Positions 48,281 to 59,940 of a stretch of 64,000 bases of DNA are shown in pieces. The position numbers and the translations under genes are program-made. Under the pieces are notes generated by a model. That model did not search any database, was not told the origin of the DNA, and was given only the letters and a program-made list of their open reading frames with translations. The stretch is from Nephrocerus scutellatus. Taxonomy: Eukaryota > Arthropoda > Insecta > Diptera > Pipunculidae. The number at the start of each line of letters is the position of its first letter. The stretch's first letter is position 1. The stretch lies in NCBI GenBank assembly GCA_947095585.1, contig OX352762.1:119504930-119568929 (forward strand), given 5' to 3'.

Positions 48281-49566
48281 AGCGTTTCACCCATTTACAC
48301 CATGAACGGAAATTCACTAAGAAACAGTAAGAAAATTGCCTGTATACATTGTGGTTGGTTTCTTGCCGGAACTCTAACTTCCTTTGTACTTTTAAGGATA
48401 ATCTTAAAAAGTTTAAACTTTTCTCAAAAAAAATTCAAATGAGCGTTGTTGTAGTAGTACCGTAACGTAACCGTAACATAACCGTAACGTAATCTCATTT
48501 CAAATCCAAACTGTTGCATAGTTCCACATTTCATTACACTTCCAAGAGAAAGAGGTTTTCGAGAGAGAAAAGCTAAGCAAATAATATCTAAATCCGGTCT
48601 GGTCTGAAATCTGGATGGACAAATTGGATACAAAAATAGAGATTTTGGAGCATTTCACACACTATAGATAGTAACTTTCGACAGCAGAAGCAGATTATCA
48701 GACATAATGTCTCGTCTGGCCTGGAAGCAACAATTTTCTGTCGGAGTTTGTTGTTGTACTTGTTCTGCTCTACCCCTGTGCCGGAAGCGAATTAAAATGT
48801 TTTTTACATAGCGTCGCGCGTAGATGTGGCAGGAGTAGAGCAATCTGCTAAGTCTTACCAGGCAGATGAGAAGGAATCAACATGTGTTTCAGCGCCGTCC
48901 GTGCTAAATAATTCTCTACCTCCTTGTAGTTCCATAGAAAAAAGGAAAGGAAAGCTTAACTTTTGCGTTGGTTGGACATAGGGAATCAAAATGTTTTTTT
49001 TTAAGATTTCCTTCAGTGGGCAGGGGTGCGGTACACAATCCAGCCTCCAGCAGAGAGTGGGTAGTTTCACAATGTCTATTTATAATATAAATCGTTGACT
49101 TTTGCTTCCAAACTTATTCGTTGTTTTTTTGTAAAATAAATCTGGAACTCTGTGTAGGTTAAGGGATATGAAGCTTTTGTAGATTTCCTCTTAGATTGTG
49201 AACGTTAGCTGAATATAAATTTTCTTAATCGCTTTATAAATTCGTGGGAGAATTTTTTATTTCGTTTTTTTGTATCAGATCCCTATGAGGTGGTTAACAA
49301 ACACTTTCCTCCTATCATCTATTGGATATCTATTTATATTTCTTAGCTTTTTCGAATGACCACGCACGAAATTTTCCGCCTGCTCGCCTTTTAATTTGGA
49401 TATGCAAATTAACCTTTGAACAGATGTTTGAGAAAAAAAAAAGGGCGTCGCGATATTGACGGAAGGTTTAAAAAAATTATTATTAGGAATTAAAGCTTAA
49501 AGAATTTCACCTTTTTGATGGAGGATGGAGTTTAAAAGTCATTTAATTTATCTCAGGGGAGAAATA
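48281..49566. other. Gene-free stretch
   Basis: No supported gene. A small tandem run near 48461-48494 repeats CCGTAACGTAA / CCGTAACATAA about three times. Short open frames have no recognisable content. Confidence 0.4.
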
Positions 49567-50788
49567 CGAGGCTGAGCTAAAAAGTTTCCGACCCAACAAA
49601 GATACAGGACATTATTTTTTCAAAATTATTTTTATTTGTGTACATAGTCTCCTTGTAAGTCTATACACGTCCCGCAGCGATGCTCCTATCTCTTAAACCC
49701 CGTCCAAGTAGTACTCGGCGTCCTTTTCTGCAAAATAATTGTTCATAAAATATCTGTCCTTCGAGCGCAACTTTTAGTTTAGGGAACCGAAAAAGTTACT
49801 TTGTCTATATCTAGTGAGTAAGGAGGGTGTTCAATCAGTTCAAATCGTAATTCTTATATGGAAACAGCTGAGGTGTGAGACGGAGCATTGTCTGGGTGAA
49901 ACAAATGTTTTTGTCTGCAAATGTGGCCGTTTTCTAGGAGTTTCTGCTTTCAGCTTGTCAAGTAATGATGCTCCTATAAAAGTTTATCCATTTTGAATAT
50001 AATCGATTAAGATAACTCCATGATTATACAAAAGAGACAGTAGCCATCACTTTCCAAGCCGAAAAGACAATTCTTGCTTTTTTGGAGCAGATTTTCCCTT
50101 CGTAGTCCACGGTTTTGACTGTATACTGGCTATCAGGGTATAATGGTGTATCTATAAGCTTTATCTAAAGTAATAAATCGGTGGCAACTCTCTGATTTAT
50201 TGCGCCTGAACTGCGAAAACAGAGCAGAAATGTTCATTCGAACACTTTTTGGTCCAATGTGAGCAAACGCAGCAACATGCGGACATCTTTCTAATGCCAA
50301 ATTCGTCATGCAATATGTGACAAACACATTCTTTGGACTAGCCTCAGCTATCTCTCTCACTTTAATTCGTCGATCGTCTATCACCGTTTGGTGAGCTTGA
50401 GCGATTTTATCGTCAGTGGTTGCAGTTTTCGGACGTCCCGAATGCGTTCATCGTCTCCCAAGCTGGTATTCAGCTGCCCAAAATTTCACGGTGCTAAATT
50501 ATGGTGCATATAGTCCCCATATACAGCGTCCAACTCGTTTTTGATTTGCATAGGCCTGTATTGCCTTTCGAAAACAAATATTTAATGACAGCTCGATACC
50601 CATTTTCCAATTTTCACAAAAACACTCACATCATCGACTCACTCAAACGATTGTCAAACAATAACTGCGCGTCCAAAATGGCTGCAATTTTGGAAAATGC
50701 ATTCTAAAAGATGCGCAAATATATTGTCTAGCTATTGTTGACGGGTTCTACCATCTACATGTTCAGGTCGGAAACCTTTCTCGTCTGT
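49567..50788 (-). mobile_element. mariner DNA transposon, decayed, about 1.2 kb
   Basis: The flanking dinucleotides are TA on both sides (49565-49566 and 50789-50790). The ends share an inverted TTTCCGACC core preceded by GA(G/C)-rich sequence. On the - strand the transposase N-terminal part is readable: SGRPKTATTDDKIAQ (near 50425), VIDDRRIKVREIAEA (50340-50384), a CVCHILHDE-like segment and KRVRMNISALFSQF (near 50210-50250). Later pieces such as KARIVFSAWKVMATV (near 50050) and the QTMLRLT block follow with many stops. Size and order fit mariner. Confidence 0.75.
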
Positions 50789-51129
50789 TAAATGGTGCTA
50801 ACGTTAATACCTCTAAAAAGTGCAAGTAATTTTCTTGTGATTCCTCAAAAGGATTCAGGTACAGGCTATCAAGAAAAATTCACTCCCCCGGCTTCAAATT
50901 TGATCACACTTCAGGCATACTTTTACTATAGGGCATACTGGTCTACGCCAGCCCACGTGTTTGTAACAATTATTAACGAAACGCGCTCTCTAAAGAAGTT
51001 ACCTAGTGCGAGCTACTATCCCGTTCCAAGATTCTTACCAGGCATGAACATTTATCACGATGTCAATATCGCTTATTAAAAACTTTTATAACTTGACTTG
51101 ACCTCTATTTGTCTGTATTTTCGACCAAT

Positions 51130-51545
51130 TTGAGGTACTCTTTAACCACCTTCCACATGACCTAGAGGGCTGAATTTTTTTGAGTGTCTAAGTCCAAAAT
51201 AGCATTTTTTATATTCCGAGTATGACGCGTGCCACGTGTGATGGGTTGAATTTTTTTTTTCGACTTCTTTGAGGTACCTTTAAACCACCTTCCATTCGAC
51301 ATAGAGAGTTATAATTTTGTGAGTATCTAATTCCAAAACAGCATTTCTTATATTCCACGTACGACGCCTGTCACGTTTCGGAAATCGCGCAATTTTCTCG
51401 TTTTTTGAGATCTTTTTTAACCACCTTTCGCACGACCTTGAGGGCTGAAATTTTGTAAGCGGCTCAATGTCAAGGGTCCATTTTGATATCCCGCTTTTGA
51501 CGCGTGTCGCGAGTGGCATGTGGCGCGTGTGAAGCGTGGAATAAG
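51130..51545 (+). repeat. Degenerate threefold tandem repeat, unit about 137 bp
   Basis: The anchor AACCACCTTCCACATGACCT (51144) recurs as AACCACCTTCCATTCGACAT (51283) and AACCACCTTTCGCACGACCT (51419), spaced 139 and 136 bp. Each is followed by a GAGGGCTGAATTT-like block and then a TATTCC-(G/A)-CG-(T/A)-ATGACGC block. No coding sense. It is GC-richer than its flanks. Confidence 0.75.
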
Positions 51546-52099
51546 AAAATTCTTTGAAATAGCTCCAACCTCATTAACAGATATTTTGACGATTATTATC
51601 AAATAATAAACGACTGTGCGGCGTTTTTCGATGTATATATAAAAGTTTGTACCCGAAAATTGTTTTTATTAAATTTACTTGTTTGTTTTTAAATCTAGTT
51701 GTTTTTAAGTGGTTCAACAGTTCTCCGTACGAGTATCCTCTCGAATATGGCTTGTAATCTAAAGTGCGTTTTTTTATTATTCAAGTCTGGAATACGAAAA
51801 TGAGCACAACGACGGAGTTTTACATCAGCAACTTGGATACTCTGATTACCTTTTAAATTTAAAGAGCTTAAGCAGGCTAAAGCAAGTCATGAATACATTT
51901 GCCTCTGGACAGATGAATCTTGGATTGCTTCGATTCTGATCTTGATCGCATTTCAAATTTCCCTGGTCAGACGAATTGACAAAGAACGTCACCGTCACCA
52001 TGGACACTCAATACTCAATGGAAGAAATTCGCTGCCCAAAGAGGTCGTCAGTCAAAGAACAAATCTCTCTTTCTTCACTATGAACCTGCTACAATAAAA
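51546..52099. other. Gene-free stretch
   Basis: No feature I can support. The region leads into a LINE C-terminal fragment and may contain unrecognisable LINE sequence. Confidence 0.3.
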
Positions 52100-52450
52100 A
52101 GAGAACTAACGACTTTATATTAAGATCTGGGAAGGTATATTACCAGAATTGTGACTATCAGAACGGGTCACTGGCCAGTGGGTAGCCTCTAAGCTGGGTA
52201 TACAATATAGCAAAGAGGCAAATGAGATAGAAACTCTTATCCACTATCATTGCAGATATGCGTTTCTGGCAGGGTACAGACTCCGCACTATAAGCAACCA
52301 CTTCTTTCTAATCTGAAACAGCTATCAGAGTATCATCGAACTGATTTTCTACTTGAACGCTACAGGCTGTATGTAAAAACTATCCAAATACCCACTTAAA
52401 AGTCTCTTGAGATCTGTGGTATCAAAATGGCATATTCTAGTGCTAATTCA
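52100..52450 (+). mobile_element. I-type LINE, C-terminal fragment
   Basis: The frame near 52150-52260 reads RIVTIRTGHWPVGSLASKLG and then YSKEANEIETLIHYHCRYAF. The TGHWPVG-to-HYHC spacing is that of the C-terminal finger region of RNase H-bearing I-type LINEs, with the first cysteines lost. Stops follow. Confidence 0.6.
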
Positions 52451-52529
52451 GATTCCTGAAAGTGCCGCTACGACTGCCACTACTCTACCTACCCTCCTAT
52501 CTACCATCCGATTGTACTATGTACTAGGT

Positions 52530-53165
52530 GTTCCAAAATTATTCACCCCATTTGTTTATAATTATAAATAGCAAATAATATTTTAATTCAATAATTTAAA
52601 TATTTTCAATTTCGAAAAATTATATTTTATAAATGTCTACCATTCGAGCTCTGACAAACCAGAACTCTTTCTAGAGCATTTTTCATAAATCACACCAAAG
52701 TTTCTTGTGATATTGCTGCTATTTCAGCTCAAAAGTTATCTTTAAGGTGTTGAAGAGTAGCTAATTTCAATATTTAACAATGACCGACTTGTTCGATTTA
52801 TTTTCTGTATATCTACGATCACTAGTGATGTACGTAGACTATGTGGTTGAACTTCCGTACCAACTACAATTCTCAAACTCTGTACGGTTTAGCTGCTAGG
52901 CGGTCTTTCCACTATAGAGGTTTCTTTCCAAACCTGCTGAGCTCTGTGTGTTCATCTTGACCTGTTGCCATGAGATTGTTGCCATGCTCTCAAAGCAACA
53001 TTCTTACGTTCAGTCAGCAGCTTGCATTTATCGTCCATATTTTCAATACTTTAAGGTACTATAGTAACAGAATGTTCAATTGATGACAATTTCTCTTGTA
53101 CGCTCGGTACAAAACTGCACTTATTTATTAAGATCTCTCCTTTCTTTAAAGTTTTTAAAATATCG
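52530..53165 (-). mobile_element. Tc1-like DNA transposon, decayed
   Basis: On the - strand HLKDNF-AEIAAISQETLV (near 52710-52755) and MKNALERVLVCQSSNGRHL (near 52630-52690) match the C-terminal end of Tc1-type transposases. It ends in GGGGTGAATAATTTTGGAAC at 52532-52551, like a transposon end. The upstream two thirds are barely readable and the right terminal repeat is not found. Confidence 0.45.
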
Positions 53166-53993
53166 AGCTTTATTCTGGTAACGCAAATTTTCTAAATTTT
53201 CTACTCATTCAAAATTAACCGCAATTTAATTGCCAACATTTAACTTGTTAACGGCTTGTGAAGTTTTCATTATACCCTTTAATATTATGCAAATGCAATA
53301 AACCCAAGAACAAAGCCAATCACAAAATGTTATCCTGAAATGAATTGAACTCGGCAACAACATTATATACACAAACACATCTCAAGCGCATATACCAAAT
53401 GTGTATACATGCACAAATACATATACCTATAAATGAATGAATGTGCTTTTCTCCAATATTTACGTTATATTACTTATTAATGAGCTTTTCGTAAGACCTC
53501 AAAGGATGAATATCTAAAACTTAATAACAACCATGGTCTTTGGTCTCAAAGTTGTTGTAACTATCTCAATTGACGGAATTGTGCTATTAATGACTTAATG
53601 AATGTCACTTATTTTGACTAATGATACATCTGATATTTGCATTTGGCATACAAATAAATGCATTTTTGTAGATAATTTAATTTTGCAACTGCAGTTGGTG
53701 TCGTTGGCACAATCAAATAGCTATTACATAGCTCCGAATTGAGTGGTGATTTTCTTCATACACTATAGAATGCGGCGGGTTATCCGCATCAATAATAATT
53801 TACTAACTATTATTGAAATTTCGAGACAAAAGGTCCTGCCACAGGCTACGGTGTAATAAATAATGATGATGATAATTTAAGGTTTAAGGAGGACTGAATT
53901 GAAGTGCATAGATATGGTAAACTAAATTACCAAATTACCTCGTTAATGGTGAAGTAAGAAAATAGAGCGCATATTAATAAATATGAATGTATA
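53166..53993. other. Gene-free stretch
   Basis: No supported gene. A TAATAAATAATGATGATGAT run at about 53853-53872 resembles a LINE 3' tail, but no body is recognised upstream. Confidence 0.35.
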
Positions 53994-54571
53994 GGGTTTT
54001 TCAATATGAGCACTTCAACTTTTTTTTGGAATAAAACACAAACTGTTCGACTTTTGAACTAACTTTTTTTTTATTAACGAATTTGAACATAAACATATGA
54101 TACATTTAAGTGTGAAACTCGATTTCTTCTGCATGACCACCGCGTGCACGTTTTACGAAGTGAGCCTCATCGCTGAAGATGATTTTTCGGTGAAAATCTG
54201 CATCATTTTCGATTTGCTCTTGAGCCCAATTCACGAATCGGCGTCGCTTCAAATGGTCAAACGGCTTTAGTTGTTGTGTCAGCTTGATCTTATACGGATG
54301 TAGGCCAAGATCTTTACTATACGGTCGATTGTCGAACGGGCTGGCTTGTTAAATGGACCGTAAAATGGCCGTAATGCTCTTAAAGCAGCGGCAACAGAAC
54401 GATTATTTTGATAAAAAATTTGCACGATTTGCAATCGCTGTTGACATATGTAGCGTTCCATGATGAAATGCATACTAATGAAGTTTCCAAATGACAAAAG
54501 AACAATAAAAAATATGGCGTCATTCGCCGTCCCTATCGGAGAAAAGTTGAAGCGCACCTGTTGAAACACCT
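53994..54571 (-). mobile_element. mariner-superfamily element, internally deleted, ends intact
   Basis: TA flanks both ends (53992-53993 and 54572-54573). The terminal inverted repeats align over about 30 bp: GGGTTTTTCAATATGAGCAC on the left, AGGTGTTTCAACAGGTGCGC read inward on the right, both continuing TTCAACTTTT. On the - strand the coding ends survive: ICQQRLQIVQIFYQNNRSVA at 54386-54445 and ALRPFYGPFNKPARSTIDRI, then after a deletion FVNWAQEQIENDADFHRKII and FSDEAHF, which carries the catalytic Asp of the DD34D triad. At 578 bp it is a nonautonomous derivative. Confidence 0.8.
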
Positions 54572-54573
54572 TA

Positions 54574-56363
54574 TACTTACGATAAAGCTAAATATTATGA
54601 AGGTAACTAGGTATAAGTATTTACGACACATGAAGTAAAAACCAAACCCATTAAAACTAAAAAAATTTAATGTGCTCTAGTCGTTTGAATAAAATCGGGG
54701 TTTAGGAAGTGTATCAAATATTGATCACAAGATTTGGCGGCACAAATAAACATAACAAACACACCCAAACGTGAAGGTACTATATAGAATTTAGAAAAGC
54801 GTTACCGCAAATGGAAAGTAAATTTTCAAAAATTTCTCCATTTATTTGTCTTAAAGAATTTCTATTTTTTAATGCTATCTTTGAGTTACTGATAAATACA
54901 TTAGCATACAACAATTACTTCTAAACCTCATTAAAACACGAAAAGTCTTTAACAAATCATAACGCAGAATATTCTTCACGAAGCTACATGTACATTAATC
55001 GCAGCCATCCAAGACCTTAAATGGTAAAAACGACTTGTTGACCATAAACACGGTTCACCCAACTCACCATCCATCCACTGACCTTCCTCCACCCATTGAC
55101 AACCTCAGTTACTCAAAAAATTATATAATCGACACTTATATTGGCAAAAAAATATATACTTGTTCGAATCGTGAGTTATGGACTTGAGTTTTTAAAAACA
55201 TTCCATGGAATAAGGCGGTCAGTTTTTTCCAATTTTCCGGCAACATTTCCAACTTTTCTTTTTGTATAAACCTTATTCGGACTATGGTAAATAATTTAAA
55301 ATAAAAATGAGCCAAATCAGTGAAGCCTTTCTTAATTGATGCGCTTACCAACGAACACCATTTCATTTTTATTTATATAGATAACTATCGGTTGACTCCG
55401 GTGCTAGCTGGGGACCCCCTCCCACATAATATATATAACACCAGTTAAATTAATAGGCGTTTCCTGGCTCCTCCATTCCACCCTTCTAAACTGACCCCCT
55501 TCCAAATAACCTCCCCACTGAGACACAAACAACTTACCCCTTCAACACACTAGTCCACACCACTAAGTCCGCGCATTTAAATGAACAAAAACTTTAGCCT
55601 ATAACCTTTGGAGGAAAAAGCTCTTCACAATGGTGGAAAACTGATCAAAATCGGTCCAGCAGTTTCGAAGATTACCCCCTATATACAAATAAACTTTACC
55701 TCTTTATAATATTAATATTAGTTTAGTATGGATAAGCCTACCGATGGGTTATTGTATACAATTTGATTCAATTGTCTGCATCCTGTAAAACTAATTTTCG
55801 ATTGTTAGATGCCCTTTTTGACGAATAATTATTCAAAGCCAAGTAACTTCACCAAAATGGCGGATTATACGAATATTAAACTTAATGCACAAAAATCGAT
55901 TGTTGTACTACTTCGTGACTTCTGTAGTGCGTAACGCCATCCTGCTAGCACTAGAACTCATGAAAGTCTAATTTAATAGTTTCTGGCCAAACAAAAAATG
56001 ATTATCATATCTCTGTATTGCTCTCCGTTTACCGTAATGCCACATTTTTGAAACCAGGTTAGACTTCAAAGAAAAATGGACCAATAATGACGCAATTTCA
56101 AAAAACACACTTTCATAATTATGTCAAAAATTGCGAGTATGCCCTAGCTTCTCTTAGACCTCGTTTGGGTTTTCTCTGACTTCAAAATGCACCTCATACA
56201 ATTTTTTTTTTATCAACGTATCGATAGCGAAGCTGTTGGTCACTATGCTTCATTGAGTTGAACTTTGTAAGCGAATACGACTAATCTAAGGTCTTTAAGC
56301 CGAATTCTTTTCAGACTAGTGTGGATAATGTTCAGTTGCTGAGACTAGGAGCACAGGAGAACG
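54574..56363. other. Gene-free stretch with noncoding repeat fragments
   Basis: At 55382 and leftward on the - strand lies the same start as the 31.2-kb Helitron-like repeat (TCTATATAAATAAAAATGAA). To its right, 55390-55735 is another repeat, read on the - strand from AATATTATAAAGAGGTAAAG through GAAACTGCTGGACCGATTTT to GCTAGCACCGGAG. Near 54690-54770 a GATCACAAGATTTGGCGG block resembles the repeat at 12.1 kb. No gene is supported. Confidence 0.45.
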
Positions 56364-56651
56364 TGGTCGCGGTGGCTCAGTGGATAACTACATGGCTGCT
56401 GAGCAGAAGGTTCGTGGCTCCAATCCTAGTAAGACCAAAAAGTATTTTTCACGGTGTCCCACCTTCCGCGAATGTCTGACAAACGTCCGAGAGTAATAAC
56501 TTGTCACGGACAGCTTTTCAATTCGCCGTTCGGAGGTCCCCTCCATTTGTGTGCAAAAATATACATGCTCAACACAAATGGTTGCGAGAAGCTAGGCCTT
56601 GTAACGCAACAGTTTGTCGCGCCGAATATTATTATTATTATTATTATTATT
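56364..56651 (+). mobile_element. tRNA-derived SINE, full length with ATT tail
   Basis: Head GGTCGCGGTGGCTCAGTGG (A box), then a B box interrupted by a 7-base insertion (GGTTCGTGGCTCCAATCC). Body: CACGGTGTCCCACCTTCCGC, then GTCTGACAAACGTCCGAGAG, GGAGGTCCC. 3' tail: GCTAGGCCTTGTAACGCAAC, AGTTTGTCGCGCCGAATATT and seven further ATT units. The tRNA origin is plain; the closest tRNA type is uncertain (the head is Ser/Leu-like). It shares its last about 45 bp with the LINE at 34.9 kb. Confidence 0.88.
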
Positions 56652-58189
56652 CGGCACAACAGCAGCCGTAGAGTAGACGAACTCGAGAATTGCTTTTGTT
56701 ATCAGTTACAATGCAACTCTCAGGAACTTTCTTCACAAACTTGCGTACAGTAGCCGTAGTTTGTGCATTTTTTCGAAAGTTTTTTTTTTTTCAAATTTCG
56801 CCCTGTTTTGGCATAACAATGCTCACTTTGGAAATGAGTAGTTCGAAGGGATTAATTTCGTACCGCAGAGGTTTGGCACTAAACATCTGGTAATATTTTA
56901 GGCGCGTTAGTATTCACAGGTAGCTTTAATAGAAACCCATAGATGGCTTTACCTTTACCAGCTCAACTTTCAGTAGTTTCTTTAATAAAATACTGTTAAT
57001 GCAAGAGTACAGTGAATAATCCTGAAATGCTGGTAACAAAACTTTTATTATGAGTTTAGTTAACGTTTAAATATTCCTATGTATCGTAAAATTAATCTGT
57101 TTGCAACATATTCGCTTTGCTTCGTTTATTTCTTGCAAATCCCGTAATTAAGATAATGTCGGGTATTTAAATAAAACGAATTCAACGCGTTTTCCGTGTT
57201 GAATCTACAAATGTTCACAGTACAAACATCCTTCTGTTGTCTCTTGAACATAAAATAACTGCGTCTCCCATCTGTGAACATTCCATTGTTCCGATCAAAG
57301 TGTTTGTGTTAAATAGAAGTTTCTCACCTAATATGCGAGAAAGATAAACTCGAGAGCAAAAACATTTTTTTTTTGTTATCCTCACTGCAAGCGCAAGGAC
57401 GAAAGCGACGATTTCTACATTGCGATTATGTTGTATTTATACATACATATTTGTATTCAAGGCAATCTGAGCTTAGCAGTTTTTTAAAATTTACACACTA
57501 ATGGCTTCTGTAGTACACATCCTTTGTGTCTGGTAGATTTCCTTTTTCATCCCCTCAGGTGGAGTCATGATCTGCCTATCGGTAGTCGTTCATAAAAAAC
57601 AGCATAGCTTTCATTAACAAAAATAATGAAAGCGTCTACACTTACTTAGAGCGAATACAAAAGAACCTAATGAATACTTCCTTGAATTTTTTGCAATCTG
57701 AGACTTGTTACGGGTGTATGTTCTTCTTGTAACAGTAAGCAATTTTTTCCCAATAATGAAGCATTAAGAGGTGCGTGCCAAAACTAATGAAGTGCATTAA
57801 GTGCTTTTTTTGTTATAATTTGGCAATCCTTCCAAAAACTGGTACCCTAATAATGGCTGGGTACAGAACAGTTGAAAGATCGACCCAATGCTCTCACAAA
57901 CTAATATATTTGGTTTTTTTACATTTCTAGATTACTTTATACATCAATTGCTACTATAGATCAGACTTTCCCAAACTTTGAGATAAAAAAAACAACCCAT
58001 AAAAATTATAATTTTCATGTAAATTCTCATGACCAAAAGTGTACTGAATTGCACTATAAATGCTGAAAAAGAAAAACACATGCGAAGCACTGCGTGCTTT
58101 TTTATGGCTAAAAATGAAAGCAACCCCCAAATCGTTAAGCAGTGCTGGACACAGCCCACACAGTCAAGGTTGCGTACGGCATGATTTTA
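56652..58189. other. Gene-free stretch
   Basis: AT-rich, with short open frames of no recognisable content. I see no repeat boundary or RNA gene. Confidence 0.4.
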
Positions 58190-58345
58190 AAAATAAATTG
58201 TATGGCAGCTTCCGGGGCCCGATCACTACCAAATTTTAATGGGAGAGAAACACATATGCGTACAAAGTTTAAATAAAAAACCGACTATGGGAAGTGGGTT
58301 AAAAATGTATCGCAAGGTTCCACCACCGAGAAAACGACACACAGA
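58190..58345 (+). repeat. Interspersed repeat related to the 11.85-kb repeat
   Basis: TTGTATGGCAGCTTCCGGGG, then GCCCGATCACTACCAAATTT, an ACACATATGCGTACAAAGTT block and GGGAAGTGGGTTAAAAATG run in the same order as the unit at 11.85-12.1 kb. The CAGC run is absent; the end reads GACACACAGACAGGACG. Confidence 0.6.
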
Positions 58346-58499
58346 CAGGACGAAAGAGCCATGCCAACACGAAGTTATTATAGAGAATTTAAGGAAGTCA
58401 AATTGCATCAAATTAGTTAACTTTGCCCACCTGAAACTTCTTCAAACTAAAAGTAAAATATAGTGCGATCTTCCCTCGATCTTTCTTCTTGATTGAAAT

Positions 58500-59030
58500 T
58501 CTACTTAGTCAGTTTCCGAGTTGCTTAAACTGGCAAAGCCCATACAACTGATGAAAGCTATGTGTTCAGGATATTATTGAATGTATGTTGGATAAAAAAG
58601 CCAAGACATTTGTTGACACAATCTCACGATGAGTCGGTTAGTTAGAAGGGGATGTAAAGCTACTTTACTTTCACGAATAAAATTCAGAACATTTTCAATG
58701 CAAATGGATGAAGTGATATCCAGATGTGTGTACCGACGGTGCCAATACCATGACCGGAAAAAACGTCCGATGCCATCTCAAGAGTAACGCAAAAGAATGC
58801 CGCAGTATTCATTGCGTACTCCATCGTCGTGCCCTTGGTGAAGGTTCTGGACGAAAGCATAACAATAATAACTTTGAGGAATCACAACCTAAAAATACAG
58901 GGCTATTCAAGGTATTGTGGAATGACATGGCTAGTCTATATATCTCTTTACTTTTTCACGAAGAATAAAGGTAGCTTTCTCTTGGGAAAACTTTCACTCG
59001 GCTCCTTTAAAAAAAAGGCTGAAGTTTGAA
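58500..59030 (+). mobile_element. hAT DNA transposon, transposase fragment
   Basis: Readable frames: TLLSRIKFRTFSMQMDEVIS near 58660-58720, where MQMDE holds the first catalytic-type Asp of hAT transposases; CTDGANTMTGKN at 58729-58764, the second block (CxDxA..M.G); SIHCVLHRRALG near 58807-58842, the conserved H-C-x-x-H-R; and LFKVLWNDMASLYISLLFHE at 58900-58960, ending just before the RWLS block. The order fits the ZBED/Charlie branch of hAT. Frame changes separate the pieces and no terminal repeats were found. No sign of domestication. Confidence 0.75.
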
Positions 59031-59517
59031 TCTTCTTGATTAAAGACATCTTTGCTTTGCTTTGTGTAATGAACTTTTGAAAATAGCATATCTAGCAGAT
59101 ATAAAAAAGAAAAAGTAATTAATATAATTATATGTTTAATAAAATTGACATCAGATTCTGTGTTAAACAAAACTTTTCACTAGCAGATTTCTGGTGTATG
59201 TTGAGGACGAACTCAAAATTTTGACGGATGAAGTGAAAATAATTCTACTTCTCTGCACGCATAAGTATATCGTTACGAAAAGTAGTAAGTAGCACAGATA
59301 ATGGGATTCGAATCCTAAATAAATCGCAATGTACATACTGCATACTAAAATTTATGCACTGAATTAGAATTAAGCACTTTTGAGGAGCATACTTTTAGGC
59401 TATAAGATTTATTAGATTATTTGATTTTGAAATGTAACCGCCTGTAAGTTTGAATCATTCAACGTACTTATCAAAAATGTAGTTTGCCAAGTTTTTGTGA
59501 AAGAATATGATTGCACA

Positions 59518-59940
59518 TGTAGTTTATTTTTAGAAGATGGCTCATTACATATGAGTATGGTTAGTTGTAAATAAGGGAATAAGGCCACAATTTTCTGGTC
59601 TTTTCTCGATATTTCTGTATATAAGATTGGAAGTTTCTAGAAGCTTTTCTTAGACTATAAATAAAGTCGTTTAGCCGACGTAGTTCAGTTCATTGTTCAA
59701 AATTCTACCAGTCAAGTTGTAAAAGTTCTTTTAAAGTAATACTGCTACCACTTAAGAGAATTATAGTGAAATGCAAGTGTGGTTTGTAGTAAGTGTTTTT
59801 GTGTACACTTAACGTTATCACCAATATAAATTGTGAACTTGTATTATTTTTTACTATTTGTTTATTAAAGTTGTTATTTGTAAATGAATATACTCGTGTT
59901 GTGTTTTTTTTACAAAATCCTTTACGAACTCGAAAGGCTG
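59518..59940 (+). mobile_element. Possible solo LTR with its own promoter
   Basis: Starts TGTAGTTTATTTTTAGAAG. TATAAATA lies at 59656-59663 and the initiator TCAGT at 59685-59689, with the A exactly 31 bp from the TATA start. Then TTTATTAAAGTTGTTATTTG and TTTACGAACTCG, which also occurs in weakened form at 31.7-31.9 kb. Gypsy-type LTRs of the mdg1/412 kind often start TGTAGT. The 3' end and target duplication could not be fixed. Confidence 0.4.

Noticed and set aside
56364..56440. A functional tRNA gene
   Set aside because: The head has A- and B-box similarity, but the B box is interrupted, the cloverleaf is not intact, and the sequence continues into a SINE body with an ATT tail.
58726..58968. 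A domesticated ZBED-type host gene
   Set aside because: Only short frame-shifted hAT transposase pieces remain, with no introns, promoter or intact frame.
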